Below are positions 7,821-15,577 of a stretch of DNA of 31,825 nt, one piece after another. The stretch is from CALAED01 sp937891035 (GTDB lineage: Bacteria > Actinomycetota > Actinomycetes > Streptosporangiales > Streptosporangiaceae), in NCBI GenBank assembly GCA_035642125.1, contig DASQSZ010000496.1, positions 1-31,825 of the forward strand, written 5' to 3'. A program made the translations under genes and the position numbers. Each line of letters begins with the position of its first letter. Within the stretch, counting starts at the first letter, position 1. The notes under the pieces were generated by a model. The model saw only the letters and a list, made by a program, of their open reading frames with translations, searched no databases and was not told the origin of the DNA.

Positions 7821-8717
7821 TCAAAAGAGGGTCGCCTGCTCGCCGGGCGCGGTCACGGGCAGAGGCTCGGGCAGCGGCGCCAAACCGGCCAGCCGGGCGC
7901 GTACGTCGGCGTGGAAGCGGCGGGCGAGCGGCAGCGCGGCCGCGTTGTCGGGGGTGTGGATGAACACGGTCGGCGAGCGGCCTTCGCGCAGCCAGCCGTC
8001 GACCACGTCGATCCAGGGCGCCCAGCCCTGGATCGTCGGCTCCGTGGCGTCCCTGCCGATGTAGCGGACGATCGGGCGGTCGGTGAGCGCCCGCGACCGG
8101 CGGGGCAGGCGCGGCTTTTTCGTCCAGGCCTCGCGTTCGGCGTCGTCGGCCGGCGGGCTCTGGAAGAGGGCGGTGGTGTCGAACGGGATCCACTCGGCGC
8201 CGACCCCGCCGAGGACTCCCTCGAGCAGCCGTTCGGCGCGCGGGTCGGTGAAGAAGGCGCGGTGGCGGACCTCGACGGCGTATCGGTGCGAGCGGGGGAG
8301 CCGGCGCAAGAAGCCGGCCAGGACGCCGAGGTCGGCCGGTCCGAAGGTGGCGGGAAGCTGTACCCAGACGGCGTGGACGCGCCGGTCGAGCGGCTCGATC
8401 GCGTCGAGGAAGGCGCGGACCGCCGCCCCTTCTTCCGCGCCGCCGCCGAGCCGGCGTTCATGTGTGATCGGCTTGGGCAGCTTGACCACGAACCGGAAGC
8501 CGGGGTCGGTCTGCCGCGCCCACGACTCCACCGTGCTCGTGGCCGGCGTCGCATAGAAGGTCGTGTTGCCCTCGACCGCGTTGCACCAGGTGGCGTAGGC
8601 CCGCAACCGCTCACCGCGCGGGAGCGGATGCGGCAGGTAGCGTCCCTGCCAGGGGGCATGGGTCCACATCGCGCATCCCACATGGAGCCGCATCGTCATG
8701 GCCTCATGCCTCGTCAT
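7821..8717 (-). CDS. DUF72 (YecE-like) family protein
   Basis: About 298 residues with a TIM-barrel-like DUF72 domain. Landmarks in order are LHVGCAMWTHAPWQGRYLP, a segment NAVEGNTTFYATP typical of the family, FRFVVKLPKPITHER, YAVEVRHRAFF, and the late VFIHTPDNAAALPLARRF. The biochemical role of DUF72 is not established. The last residues are QATLF, which resemble a DNA-clamp-binding motif. Candidate ATG codons are at 8717, 8699 and 8693; the first lies seven bases after the kinase stop codon, so translation may be coupled, and AGG-rich sequence precedes the later ones. The start is therefore uncertain by up to eight residues. It is probably cotranscribed with the kinase. Confidence 0.9.
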   Translation of the reverse strand: MTRHEAMTMRLHVGCAMWTHAPWQGRYLPHPLPRGERLRAYATWCNAVEGNTTFYATPATSTVESWARQTDPGFRFVVKLPKPITHERRLGGGAEEGAAVRAFLDAIEPLDRRVHAVWVQLPATFGPADLGVLAGFLRRLPRSHRYAVEVRHRAFFTDPRAERLLEGVLGGVGAEWIPFDTTALFQSPPADDAEREAWTKKPRLPRRSRALTDRPIVRYIGRDATEPTIQGWAPWIDVVDGWLREGRSPTVFIHTPDNAAALPLARRFHADVRARLAGLAPLPEPLPVTAPGEQATLF

Positions 8718-8724
8718 GTCCTCG

Positions 8725-10344
8725 TCACGGCTGGAAGCTGTCGAGGAGGCCGGTGACCCGTGCCTGCGACGTCTGCCAGCGGTCCGCCGGGATCGCGATG
8801 AATACGGCGTAGCGCCGTCCGTTCACGAGGACATGCCGGTCGACGCCGTGCATGAGCCGCCCGCCGCGGCCGGTCCAGGTGAACTCGATGTCGGCGGCCT
8901 CGTAGGAGGTACCCACGACGCGCCGCAGATCGACCCGGGTGTAGTGCTCCAACGTCCCCTTGGCGAGGACCTCGCTTTCCCACTGCTCCCAGGCCTCGTA
9001 CGGCGGCCCGCTCCACGGCGTGCGGTCCACCTGCAGGTAGGCGGCTGAGGTGGGGTCGCGCCAGAACACGCTCTGGCCCTGGACCGAGCGGCGCCAGCCG
9101 GCGGGCACGCGGATCGTATAGCCGGGACCGCTCGCCCGGCGCCAGCCCGCGGGCAGAACGGTCGCGGCGGTGGTGCTCCCGCCCCGGGAGCCCTGCGCGG
9201 GTGCCGTCGATCGGCTCGCGCCCGGCGAAGCCTTGCCGTCGGCCACGGATCGATAGATCAGGAAGCCGGCGAGCACCACCAATGCCGTCGCCAGCGCGCC
9301 GATGGTGATGAGCAGGCCGGTCGGCGCGCGGCTGCCTCCGTTCGGCCGGCCGGGCCGGGGGGCGGGGGAGGTTCCGTGCCGGTACGGGATCGGCGGCGTG
9401 GCGTCGTGCGGAGCGGGCGTGGGCGTCGTCCCCGAGGGCCCTGTCGGAGGCGGCGGTGCGGCATCAGCCGGCGGGATGTGGGCCGGCGCGGCGGGCATCA
9501 CGCCGGGCGCCGTGAGGCCGGTGGCGATCTGGTCGAGCAGGCCGGCGGCTTCGGTTACGGTCATGCGCCGGGCCGGGTCGCGCTCCAACAGGCCCCGCAG
9601 CACCGGACCGAGCGGGCCGGCGTTGCGCGGCGGCGGCGGGTCCTCGGTGAGGATGGCCGCGAGCACCGATACGGGATCGGTGCGCTGGTGCGGCGGACGC
9701 CCCTCGCAGGCGGCGTACATCGTCGCGCCGAGCGCCCACAAGTCGGCGGCGGGCCCGGCTCGTTCGCCCCGTGCCCGTTCCGGCGCGATGTAGGCGGGCG
9801 ACCCGATGATCAGCCCGGTCTGGGTGAGGGTCGTGTCGCCCTCGACGTAGGCGATGCCGAAGTCGGTCAGTACCGCGCGACCGTCATCGGTGATCAGTAC
9901 GTTGCTGGGTTTGACGTCGCGGTGCAAGACACCGATGTCGTGCGCGGCGCGCAGCGCGGCGAGGGTCTGGCGCCCCACGTCGGCCGCCCGCCGCGGCGGC
10001 AGCGGCCCGTCGGCGTCGACGATGTCTTGCAGGGAGCGGGCCCGGACGAACTCCATCACGATCCACGGCCGGCCGGCCTCGTCGAACACGTCGTGCACGA
10101 TCACGATGTTGGGGTGATTGAGCCGGGCCGCGGCCCGCGCCTCCCGCAACGTCCGCTCCCGCAGCACGTGGCGATCGGCATCGCTCCCGCCCCCGGGGAA
10201 GATGACCTCCTTGACCGCGACGTCCCGCTTGAGCATCTCGTCGCGGGCCCGCCAGACGCTGCCCATGCCGCCCCGCCCCGCGACCGACGCCAGGCGATAA
10301 CGGCCGGCGAGCATCCGGCCTTTCTCTTGGGCCCCCTGCGACAT
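8725..10344 (-). CDS. Membrane-anchored serine/threonine protein kinase (PknB-like)
   Basis: A 539-residue Hanks-type kinase. From the ATG at 10344: a glycine-rich loop GRGGMGSVW at about 24-32, the ATP lysine Lys45 in VAVKEV, catalytic HRD with Asp143, DFG at 161-163, and YIAPE, so all active-site elements are present. A Pro/Ala-rich cytosolic linker (about 278-335) leads to one membrane helix (about 343-364) and an outside domain of about 175 residues containing two similar GWRR segments near its start (LPAGWRRASGPGY and RVPAGWRRSV). This outer domain has no PASTA repeats. A TTG nine bases upstream is an unlikely start. It follows the SpoIIE-phosphatase gene by 69 bases and precedes DUF72 by seven, suggesting one operon. 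Its ligand and targets are unknown. Confidence 0.93.
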   Translation of the reverse strand: MSQGAQEKGRMLAGRYRLASVAGRGGMGSVWRARDEMLKRDVAVKEVIFPGGGSDADRHVLRERTLREARAAARLNHPNIVIVHDVFDEAGRPWIVMEFVRARSLQDIVDADGPLPPRRAADVGRQTLAALRAAHDIGVLHRDVKPSNVLITDDGRAVLTDFGIAYVEGDTTLTQTGLIIGSPAYIAPERARGERAGPAADLWALGATMYAACEGRPPHQRTDPVSVLAAILTEDPPPPRNAGPLGPVLRGLLERDPARRMTVTEAAGLLDQIATGLTAPGVMPAAPAHIPPADAAPPPPTGPSGTTPTPAPHDATPPIPYRHGTSPAPRPGRPNGGSRAPTGLLITIGALATALVVLAGFLIYRSVADGKASPGASRSTAPAQGSRGGSTTAATVLPAGWRRASGPGYTIRVPAGWRRSVQGQSVFWRDPTSAAYLQVDRTPWSGPPYEAWEQWESEVLAKGTLEHYTRVDLRRVVGTSYEAADIEFTWTGRGGRLMHGVDRHVLVNGRRYAVFIAIPADRWQTSQARVTGLLDSFQP

Positions 10345-10413
10345 GTCGCGCAACGTTATCGATCACAGCTAACGAACGGATATACGCCGGGCCTCTCTAC
10401 GCCGGCCTCGTCG

Positions 10414-12144
10414 TCAGGGGATGGCGACCTCACACCAGACCGACTTGCCGGTGGGGGACAGGCTGGTTCCCCAGCGGCGGGCGAAGCGGCTGACCAGGTA
10501 GACGCCGCGGCCGCTTTCGGTGCCGTCGGTCGGTTCGCACAGCACCGGCGGATTGTGGTCGTCGTCGATGACCTCGCACAGCAGCGACGCTTCCGTGCGC
10601 AGGAGCCGGACGGCGATCGGGCGGGTGGCGTACCGGATGGCGTTGGTGACGAGTTCGGTGACGAGCAACTCCATGGTGGCGACCTGCTCGGTCAGCCCCC
10701 AGCCGGTCAGGGTCGCGGCGACGAGCCTGCGCGCGCGGTACGGCGTTTGAGGATGCGGGCGCAACATCCAATGGGCCACGTTCGCGCTTGGGATGCCGCC
10801 GAAGCGGGCGACGAGCAGCGCCACGTCGTCCACGCGCTCCTCGATGTGCAGATCGCGCAGGACCTGTTCGCACAGGTCCTCGAGCGAGGTGGCGGCGGGG
10901 CCGAGCAGGGTCCGCGCCGCGTTGTCGACGCTGTCGAGCAGGGTGGCCAGGCCGTCGTTCAGGTCCCGCTCGGGCGATTCGACCAGGCCGTCCGTGCACA
11001 TCGCGAGCAGCGCACCGTCCGGGGCCGCCATCTCGACAGTCTGGAACGCCACGCCGCCGACGCCCACCGGCGCACCGGGCGGCAGATTGATCAACTCCGT
11101 CCGGCCGTCGGGGTAGATGAACACCGGCGGCACGTGCCCGGCGTTGGCGATCGCGCAGCGGCGGGCCACCGGGTCGTACACGCAATAGATGCATGTCGCC
11201 AGGTGGTACTCGTCGAGTTGTTCGGACATGTCGTTGAACAACTGGTCGAGCTGGCGCAGCACCTGGTCGGGCGGCGGATCCAAGGTGGCGAGCGTCCGGG
11301 CGGCGGTACGCAGCTGACCCATCGCGGCCGCCGACCGGACGCCATGCCCCATGACATCGCCCACGACGAGCGCGACCCGGCTGCCCGCCAGCGGGATCGC
11401 GTCGAACCAGTCCCCGCCGACCTGCGCCGTGCGGTTGCCGGGCAGGTAGCGGTGCGCGATGTCGATGCCGGGCAGCCGCGGCGGGCGCTTGGGCAGCATG
11501 CTGCGCTGCAGTTCGTCCGCGATCTGGGCCTCTCGCCGGTAGAGGATGGCCTTGTGGATGCCGAGCGCCGCCTGGTCGGCCATCAAGGTGGCGGTCACCA
11601 CATCGACGTCGTCGAAGCCGGCGCGCTCCGGGGTGCGCAACAGCACGGCGAACCCGAGCACGAGCCGGTCAAGCCGCAACGGCACCACCAGCATCGAGCC
11701 TGGCCACGGCGCCGCCAGCACGCTGTCGACGTCCGGGCGCTCCGTGTGCTCCGCGCGTTCTCGCTCGCCGGCGCCACCGTGCCGAACGGCCGGGCGGCCG
11801 GCGTCCATCGCGGTGGTGAACGGGCCGGTCAGATCGGCGAGCGCCACTTTGCCGGCCATCGCCCCCGCGCTCCACCCCCCACGGTCGGCCACCGCGGCTC
11901 GGCGCAACACGGTGTCCGCCGGGAGGGGACTGCCGGGCGGCAGCTCCCCTTCGATCAGCACGGCCTCACACAGATAGGCGGCGGCGAGATCGGCGATCTG
12001 CGGCACCGCCGTGTCGCACAGGGCGTGCACCACCTGGTCGAGTTCGAGACCGCCCCCGATGCGCACGGTCGCGCCGTGGAGATAGGCCAGGTGCTCCCCG
12101 ACGCCCGTTGCCGCGTTCGTCCACCCGTCTTCGCGTCGCCGCAC
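10414..12144 (-). CDS. GAF, SpoIIE-type PP2C phosphatase and anti-sigma-kinase-like fusion protein
   Basis: A 576-residue cytosolic signalling protein with three modules. A GAF-like sensor spans about 18-200. A SpoIIE/RsbU PP2C phosphatase spans about 222-447, with metal-binding aspartates in GGDWFDA (Asp245), GDVMGHG (Asp263), CTDGL (Asp385) and VDDVALLVAR (439-440). A HATPase_c_2 domain of the RsbW kind spans about 455-576, with the N box ELVTNAIRYA (Asn501) and the glycine lid ESGRGVYLV. Proteins of this build dephosphorylate anti-anti-sigma factors and may also phosphorylate or bind them, controlling alternative sigma factors. The GTG start at 12144 lies three bases after the methyltransferase stop, a sign of coupled translation. 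No sigma or anti-anti-sigma gene is adjacent, so its partner is elsewhere. Confidence 0.94.
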   Translation of the reverse strand: MRRREDGWTNAATGVGEHLAYLHGATVRIGGGLELDQVVHALCDTAVPQIADLAAAYLCEAVLIEGELPPGSPLPADTVLRRAAVADRGGWSAGAMAGKVALADLTGPFTTAMDAGRPAVRHGGAGERERAEHTERPDVDSVLAAPWPGSMLVVPLRLDRLVLGFAVLLRTPERAGFDDVDVVTATLMADQAALGIHKAILYRREAQIADELQRSMLPKRPPRLPGIDIAHRYLPGNRTAQVGGDWFDAIPLAGSRVALVVGDVMGHGVRSAAAMGQLRTAARTLATLDPPPDQVLRQLDQLFNDMSEQLDEYHLATCIYCVYDPVARRCAIANAGHVPPVFIYPDGRTELINLPPGAPVGVGGVAFQTVEMAAPDGALLAMCTDGLVESPERDLNDGLATLLDSVDNAARTLLGPAATSLEDLCEQVLRDLHIEERVDDVALLVARFGGIPSANVAHWMLRPHPQTPYRARRLVAATLTGWGLTEQVATMELLVTELVTNAIRYATRPIAVRLLRTEASLLCEVIDDDHNPPVLCEPTDGTESGRGVYLVSRFARRWGTSLSPTGKSVWCEVAIP

Positions 12145-12147
12145 CGG

Positions 12148-12822
12148 TCAGCCGTCGGCGCGCCGCGCGTACACGAACAGCTGCACCTCTGGCGGGACCG
12201 TGGAGGTGGCGGGCGCGTACGACAGAACCTGTACGTCGAGGACGTCGAAGCCGGCGTCCGTGACCACCTGGCGCAGCTCGTCTCGCAGATACCCACTGAC
12301 CCATACACGGTTGCCGAGGAATTGCAACGGCATCTCGTCGACGTCGGCCTCGACCATGCTCAGCAGGAAATAGCCCCCCGGCGTGAGGAGCGTACGCAGC
12401 GTCAGCAGCGTCGCCGGAATTTCGTCGCGGGTCAGCATCAGCAGGGAGAAGAAGGCGACGACCGCCTCATAACCGCCCTCCCCGACACTGGTCGTCGGCA
12501 GGTCGGCGACGTCGAGCAGGCGGAAGGTCGCCGTCGGCACGTCGCGGCCGGCCAGCTGAAGCATCCCGTCGGAGATGTCGATGCCGGTCACTTCGTACCC
12601 CGCCTCGGTCAGCTGGCGCGCCGTGGGCAGGCCGGTGCCGCACCCCACATCCAGGACCCGCGAGCCGGGGGGCAGCCGGTCGATGAGCCACTCACCGGCC
12701 GCGAGCTGGCCCTCCTTGTGCGGGAACGCCTCGTCATAGCGGGCGCCGATCCGGTCGAACGCCGCCGCCTGCAGCGCCTGCCGCTCGGCGCGGATATCGG
12801 TGCCCCGCGTTCCCGAGGTCAT
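12148..12822 (-). CDS. Class I SAM-dependent methyltransferase
   Basis: A 224-residue enzyme with the classic SAM site VLDVGCGTGLP at about 56-66, an acidic residue ending the second strand (VTGIDISDGML, Asp82), and motif LLDVADLP for adenine contact. The C-terminal part, with strands such as GYFLLSMVEADVDEMP, gives no clue to the acceptor. GGAGG lies eight bases before the ATG at 12822, which settles the start. Its stop is three bases from the start of the SpoIIE-phosphatase gene, so the two are almost certainly coexpressed. The fold is certain; whether it methylates a small molecule, lipid or protein is not known. Confidence 0.9.
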   Translation of the reverse strand: MTSGTRGTDIRAERQALQAAAFDRIGARYDEAFPHKEGQLAAGEWLIDRLPPGSRVLDVGCGTGLPTARQLTEAGYEVTGIDISDGMLQLAGRDVPTATFRLLDVADLPTTSVGEGGYEAVVAFFSLLMLTRDEIPATLLTLRTLLTPGGYFLLSMVEADVDEMPLQFLGNRVWVSGYLRDELRQVVTDAGFDVLDVQVLSYAPATSTVPPEVQLFVYARRADG

Positions 12823-12879
12823 CGCATCATCCTCCGTCCGGCATTCGGGGGCGCGCGCCGCGTTGCGTTCCCAACCCCC

Positions 12880-12908
12880 AAATAAGCCACGAATGATGAC
12901 AATATCAA
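12880..12908 (-). promoter_or_regulatory. Possible promoter of the methyltransferase-phosphatase-kinase run
   Basis: On the minus strand TTGATA (12908-12903), a 17-base spacer and TTATTT (12885-12880) lie about 55 bases before the methyltransferase start, in a locally AT-rich patch. The -35 is good and the -10 is poor. A small palindrome, AACTCTGAGTT at 12907-12917, overlaps its upstream edge. Confidence 0.3.
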
Positions 12909-13075
12909 CTCTGAGTTATGGCCTTCAGTCAAGCCCTCCTCGCGGACGGCACCCCGGCCGCGGCGGCGCGGGATGTCTGCCTCACACCCCCGGTCGTTAC
13001 CGAGTTCGCCGTTGATGATGAGATCCAATGGACGCGACCCGACGCCGTCGTCATCGCTCGACCAGGAGTGCCGAT

Positions 13076-14182
13076 ATGTCATCAGATGCCACGCCGCCGC
13101 AGCGGTCCCGTCCGCCCGGTCCGATGGTCGTCAACCGGCGGGACAACGAGATGGCCTGGAGCGGCATACAGACCTTCCTCAAGGCCCCGGTCTGCCTGAC
13201 CCCCGAGGACCTGCGCGCCGGGGGCGTCGACGTCGCGATCGGCGGCGCGCCGTGGGACGGGACGGCGACCGGCCTCACCGGCACCCACCTGGGGCCGCGC
13301 GCCATCCGGGAGGGCGACTACATCACCGGCGCCCGTCAACTCGGCCACCTGGGCGTCCGCGTCGACCCGCTCGAGCATCTCGTGGTGGCCGACTACGGCG
13401 ACGCCGACGTGCTCATCGGCAACGCCGAGGGCACCTACGACAACATCAAGTCGTTCGTCGCCGAGATCCTCACCGGCGGGGCCATCCCGATCATCTTGGG
13501 CGGCGACCACGGCATCACCTGGCCCGCCGGCACGGCGGTGGCCGACGCCTACGGGCATGGCACGGTCGGCATCGTCCACTTCGACGCGCACGCCGACACC
13601 GCCCCCGACATGCGCGGCGCACTGCACGGGCACGGCACGCCGATGCGCCGGCTCATCGAAAGCGGCGCGGTGCCGGGCCGCAACTTCGTGCAGGTGGGGT
13701 TGCGAGGCTACTGGCCGGAGCCGCCCGTCCTGGCGTGGATGGAAGAACACGGGCTGCGCACCCACTTCATGGCCGAGATCCAGCGGGACGGCTTCGGCGC
13801 GGTCTTGGAGCGGGCCGTGGACGAGGCGCTCGATCAGGCCGACCACCTCTATCTTTCCCTCGACGTCGACGTGTGCGACCCCGCGTACACGCCGGGCACG
13901 GGCACGCCGGAGCCGGGCGGGCTGACCACCGGCGAGATGCTGTGGGCGGTCCGGCGGCTGGCCGCCGAGGTGGGCATCGTGGCGATGGACGTCGTCGAGG
14001 TCAGCCCGCCCTACGACGTGGGGCCCAACATCACCGCGCTGTTCGCCCGCCGCGCGGTGATGGAGGCGCTCACCGGCATCGCGATGCGCCGGCTCGGCCT
14101 GACCGAGCCCGACCACGTCGACCCTCGCGCGGCCGGCACCCGCCCGGCCCGCACGGCCGGCACTTCCCGGACGGCCGAGTGA
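13076..14182 (+). CDS. Agmatinase-family ureohydrolase
   Basis: A 368-residue member of the arginase/agmatinase superfamily, which splits a guanidino compound into urea and an amine using two manganese ions. All metal ligands are visible: His145 in GGDHGITWP, Asp170, His172 and Asp174 in HFDAHADTAP, and Asp263 and Asp265 in SLDVDVCDPAYTPG. The GTGTPEPGGLTTGE stretch after them is typical of agmatinases; guanidinobutyrate or guanidine as substrate cannot be excluded. AGGAG at 13064-13068, seven bases before the ATG at 13076, sets the start; an ATG at 13028 would add 16 Arg-rich residues and is rejected. No polyamine gene is next to it. Its stop is one base from the stop of the convergent SDR gene. 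Confidence 0.93.
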   Translation: MSSDATPPQRSRPPGPMVVNRRDNEMAWSGIQTFLKAPVCLTPEDLRAGGVDVAIGGAPWDGTATGLTGTHLGPRAIREGDYITGARQLGHLGVRVDPLEHLVVADYGDADVLIGNAEGTYDNIKSFVAEILTGGAIPIILGGDHGITWPAGTAVADAYGHGTVGIVHFDAHADTAPDMRGALHGHGTPMRRLIESGAVPGRNFVQVGLRGYWPEPPVLAWMEEHGLRTHFMAEIQRDGFGAVLERAVDEALDQADHLYLSLDVDVCDPAYTPGTGTPEPGGLTTGEMLWAVRRLAAEVGIVAMDVVEVSPPYDVGPNITALFARRAVMEALTGIAMRRLGLTEPDHVDPRAAGTRPARTAGTSRTAE

Positions 14183-14183
14183 G

Positions 14184-15032
14184 TCAGCCGGGGTGGATCT
14201 CCCCGCCGGCCGGCACGAGGTTTTGGCCGGTGTAGTACGACGACAGCAGGTTGCTGGCGAAGAAGATGTACGACGGGGCGATCTCGTCGGGCTCGGCCGC
14301 CCGGCCCATCGGCGCCTGCTCGCCGAAGCTTTCAACGCGATAGGGATCGAAGGTCCCGGGGATCAGCGGCGTCCATACCGGGCCAGGCGAGACGCAGTTG
14401 ACCCGGATACCGCGGTCGATCAGGTTCTGCGCCATCGACTGCGCGAAGTTCATCGCGGCCGCCTTGCTCGCCGAATAGTCGATGAGCGTCTTGTTGCCCC
14501 GCAAACCGTTGATCGATCCGGTGATCACGATCGCGCCGTCATCGGGCATGTGCTCGAGACTTTCCTGCACCGTCCAAAAAAGGCTGTGCACATTGACGTG
14601 GAAGGTGCGTTCGAGCTGGTGGGTGTCGATCTCGCGGACATCCTTGACCGGCTGCTGGGTGCCGTGGTGCAGCACCAGCACATCGATGCGGCCCAGTTCG
14701 CCGGCGGCGGCGCGGACGGTTTCGCGCGTGTGCTCCTCGTCGTACATGTCGCCGCGGTAGGTCAGGCAACGCCGGCCTTCCCGCTCGACCATCTGCTTCG
14801 TATGCCGGGCGTCGGCGTCTTCCTCCAGATAGGTGATGGCCACATCGGCGCCCTCCTTGGCGAAGCCGATCGCCACCGCCCGGCCGATCCCCGAATCGCC
14901 GCCGGTGATCAAGGCCCGCTTGCCGTCGAGGAGTCCGCGGCCCACGTAGTCGCGCATCTCATCCTTGGGCTCGGGCGCCATCTCGCCGGTCTCACCCGGG
15001 TACGGCTGGCTTTGCGCGGGCTTCTCGCTCAT
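14184..15032 (-). CDS. SDR family oxidoreductase (general-stress, YghA/YhdG-like)
   Basis: A 282-residue short-chain dehydrogenase with the longer N-terminus (PYPGETGEMAPEPKDE) of the extended YghA/GspA-like group that is often stress-induced. The NAD(P) site is ITGGDSGIGRA at 42-52. The catalytic set is Asn147, Ser173, Tyr186 and Lys190 (YSASK). The usual NNAG-type motif after the fourth strand is replaced by HHGTQQ at 122-127. The C-terminal YYTGQNLVPAGGEIHPG is typical of the group. The ATG at 15032 is preferred because GGGGGA precedes it; an upstream start at 15056 lacks support. A stress-sigma-like promoter lies about 50 bases upstream. The substrate is unknown. Confidence 0.92.
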   Translation of the reverse strand: MSEKPAQSQPYPGETGEMAPEPKDEMRDYVGRGLLDGKRALITGGDSGIGRAVAIGFAKEGADVAITYLEEDADARHTKQMVEREGRRCLTYRGDMYDEEHTRETVRAAAGELGRIDVLVLHHGTQQPVKDVREIDTHQLERTFHVNVHSLFWTVQESLEHMPDDGAIVITGSINGLRGNKTLIDYSASKAAAMNFAQSMAQNLIDRGIRVNCVSPGPVWTPLIPGTFDPYRVESFGEQAPMGRAAEPDEIAPSYIFFASNLLSSYYTGQNLVPAGGEIHPG

Positions 15033-15079
15033 GATCTTCCCCCATGTGGATCGCACGCAGCGGATCGTGATACTTCGCG

Positions 15080-15104
15080 CTACCCACTGTGATCGCGTCT
15101 AACC
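15080..15104 (-). promoter_or_regulatory. SigB-like stress promoter of the SDR gene
   Basis: On the minus strand GGTT (15104-15101), a 15-base spacer and GGGTAG (15085-15080) match the actinomycete SigB-type consensus GNNT-N14-16-GGGTAC/T in all but the last base. The position would give a leader of about 40 bases before the ATG at 15032. Confidence 0.45.
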
Positions 15105-15129
15105 CGCGTGCGCACCGGAGAACGCGGGT
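15102..15129. terminator. Hairpin after the small membrane-protein gene
   Basis: ACCCGCGT at 15102-15109 pairs perfectly with ACGCGGGT at 15122-15129 across a 12-base loop, 18 bases past the stop of the 118-residue gene. There is no run of T, so it would be an imperfect terminator. It overlaps the -35 side of the SDR promoter. Confidence 0.35.
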
Positions 15130-15147
15130 CCACTGCCAAGACCACCG

Positions 15148-15504
15148 CTACGAGCGGGGGCGCCCGGCGACGGCGTGCACGATGTTGATCACCGCGACGA
15201 CGATCCAGACCAGGGCGACGACGGGGACGGCATCGTCCACCGTCAAGCCGATCACCCCCGAGGCGAGGACGCCGCCGAACATCGAGGCGAAGATGTACTC
15301 GGCCGCGCCGCCCTTCTTCTCCTCTTTGGGCGTCGGGCTCTTGGCCAGCCGTTCGGCGACCCGCGCGTCCACGCGAGCGTCGATCGTGCGCTCGAGCCGA
15401 TCGAGGAAGGACTCGATGATCGCGGGCTCGAAGTCGGGGCCGAGCTCCTGACGCGCGGCCAGCGCGGCCCGCAAGTCCTCACCCGGGTTTTCCGCGACCG
15501 CCAT
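15148..15504 (-). CDS. Small membrane protein with acidic/coiled N-terminus
   Basis: A 118-residue protein. The first about 60 residues are charged and helical (ARQELGPDFEPAIIESFLDR, then RVDARVAERLAK) and probably cytosolic. Two closely spaced membrane helices follow at about 68-86 and 91-111, with a short loop TVDDAV. The N-terminal pattern resembles small conserved proteins of filamentous actinomycetes with no known function. The ATG at 15504 lies seven bases after a good -10 element, so its message may be leaderless. It sits between the aidB-like and SDR genes on the same strand but has its own promoter. No function can be given. Confidence 0.8.
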   Translation of the reverse strand: MAVAENPGEDLRAALAARQELGPDFEPAIIESFLDRLERTIDARVDARVAERLAKSPTPKEEKKGGAAEYIFASMFGGVLASGVIGLTVDDAVPVVALVWIVVAVINIVHAVAGRPRS

Positions 15505-15511
15505 GCCGCAA

Positions 15512-15541
15512 GATATATCGCGTCTTGTCAGGCTCTGTCGA
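15512..15541 (-). promoter_or_regulatory. Promoter of the 118-residue membrane-protein gene, leaderless
   Basis: TCGACA (15541-15536), an 18-base spacer and TATATC (15517-15512) on the minus strand. The -10 ends seven bases before the ATG at 15504 and no Shine-Dalgarno sequence lies between, so a leaderless transcript is likely. Confidence 0.45.
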
Positions 15542-15577
15542 TAGCAGGGGACTGTCCAGACCGTGCCATGCTCGTGA

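Noticed and set aside
8061..8555. Plus-strand frames inside the DUF72 gene
   Set aside because: Antisense shadows; DUF72 landmarks are intact on the minus strand.
9376..12885. Very long plus-strand open frame (over 1,100 codons) across the kinase, phosphatase and methyltransferase genes
   Set aside because: It is antisense to three genes with complete family motifs; long empty frames are expected opposite GC-rich coding sequence, and its own translation is Arg/Gly/His-rich with no domain.
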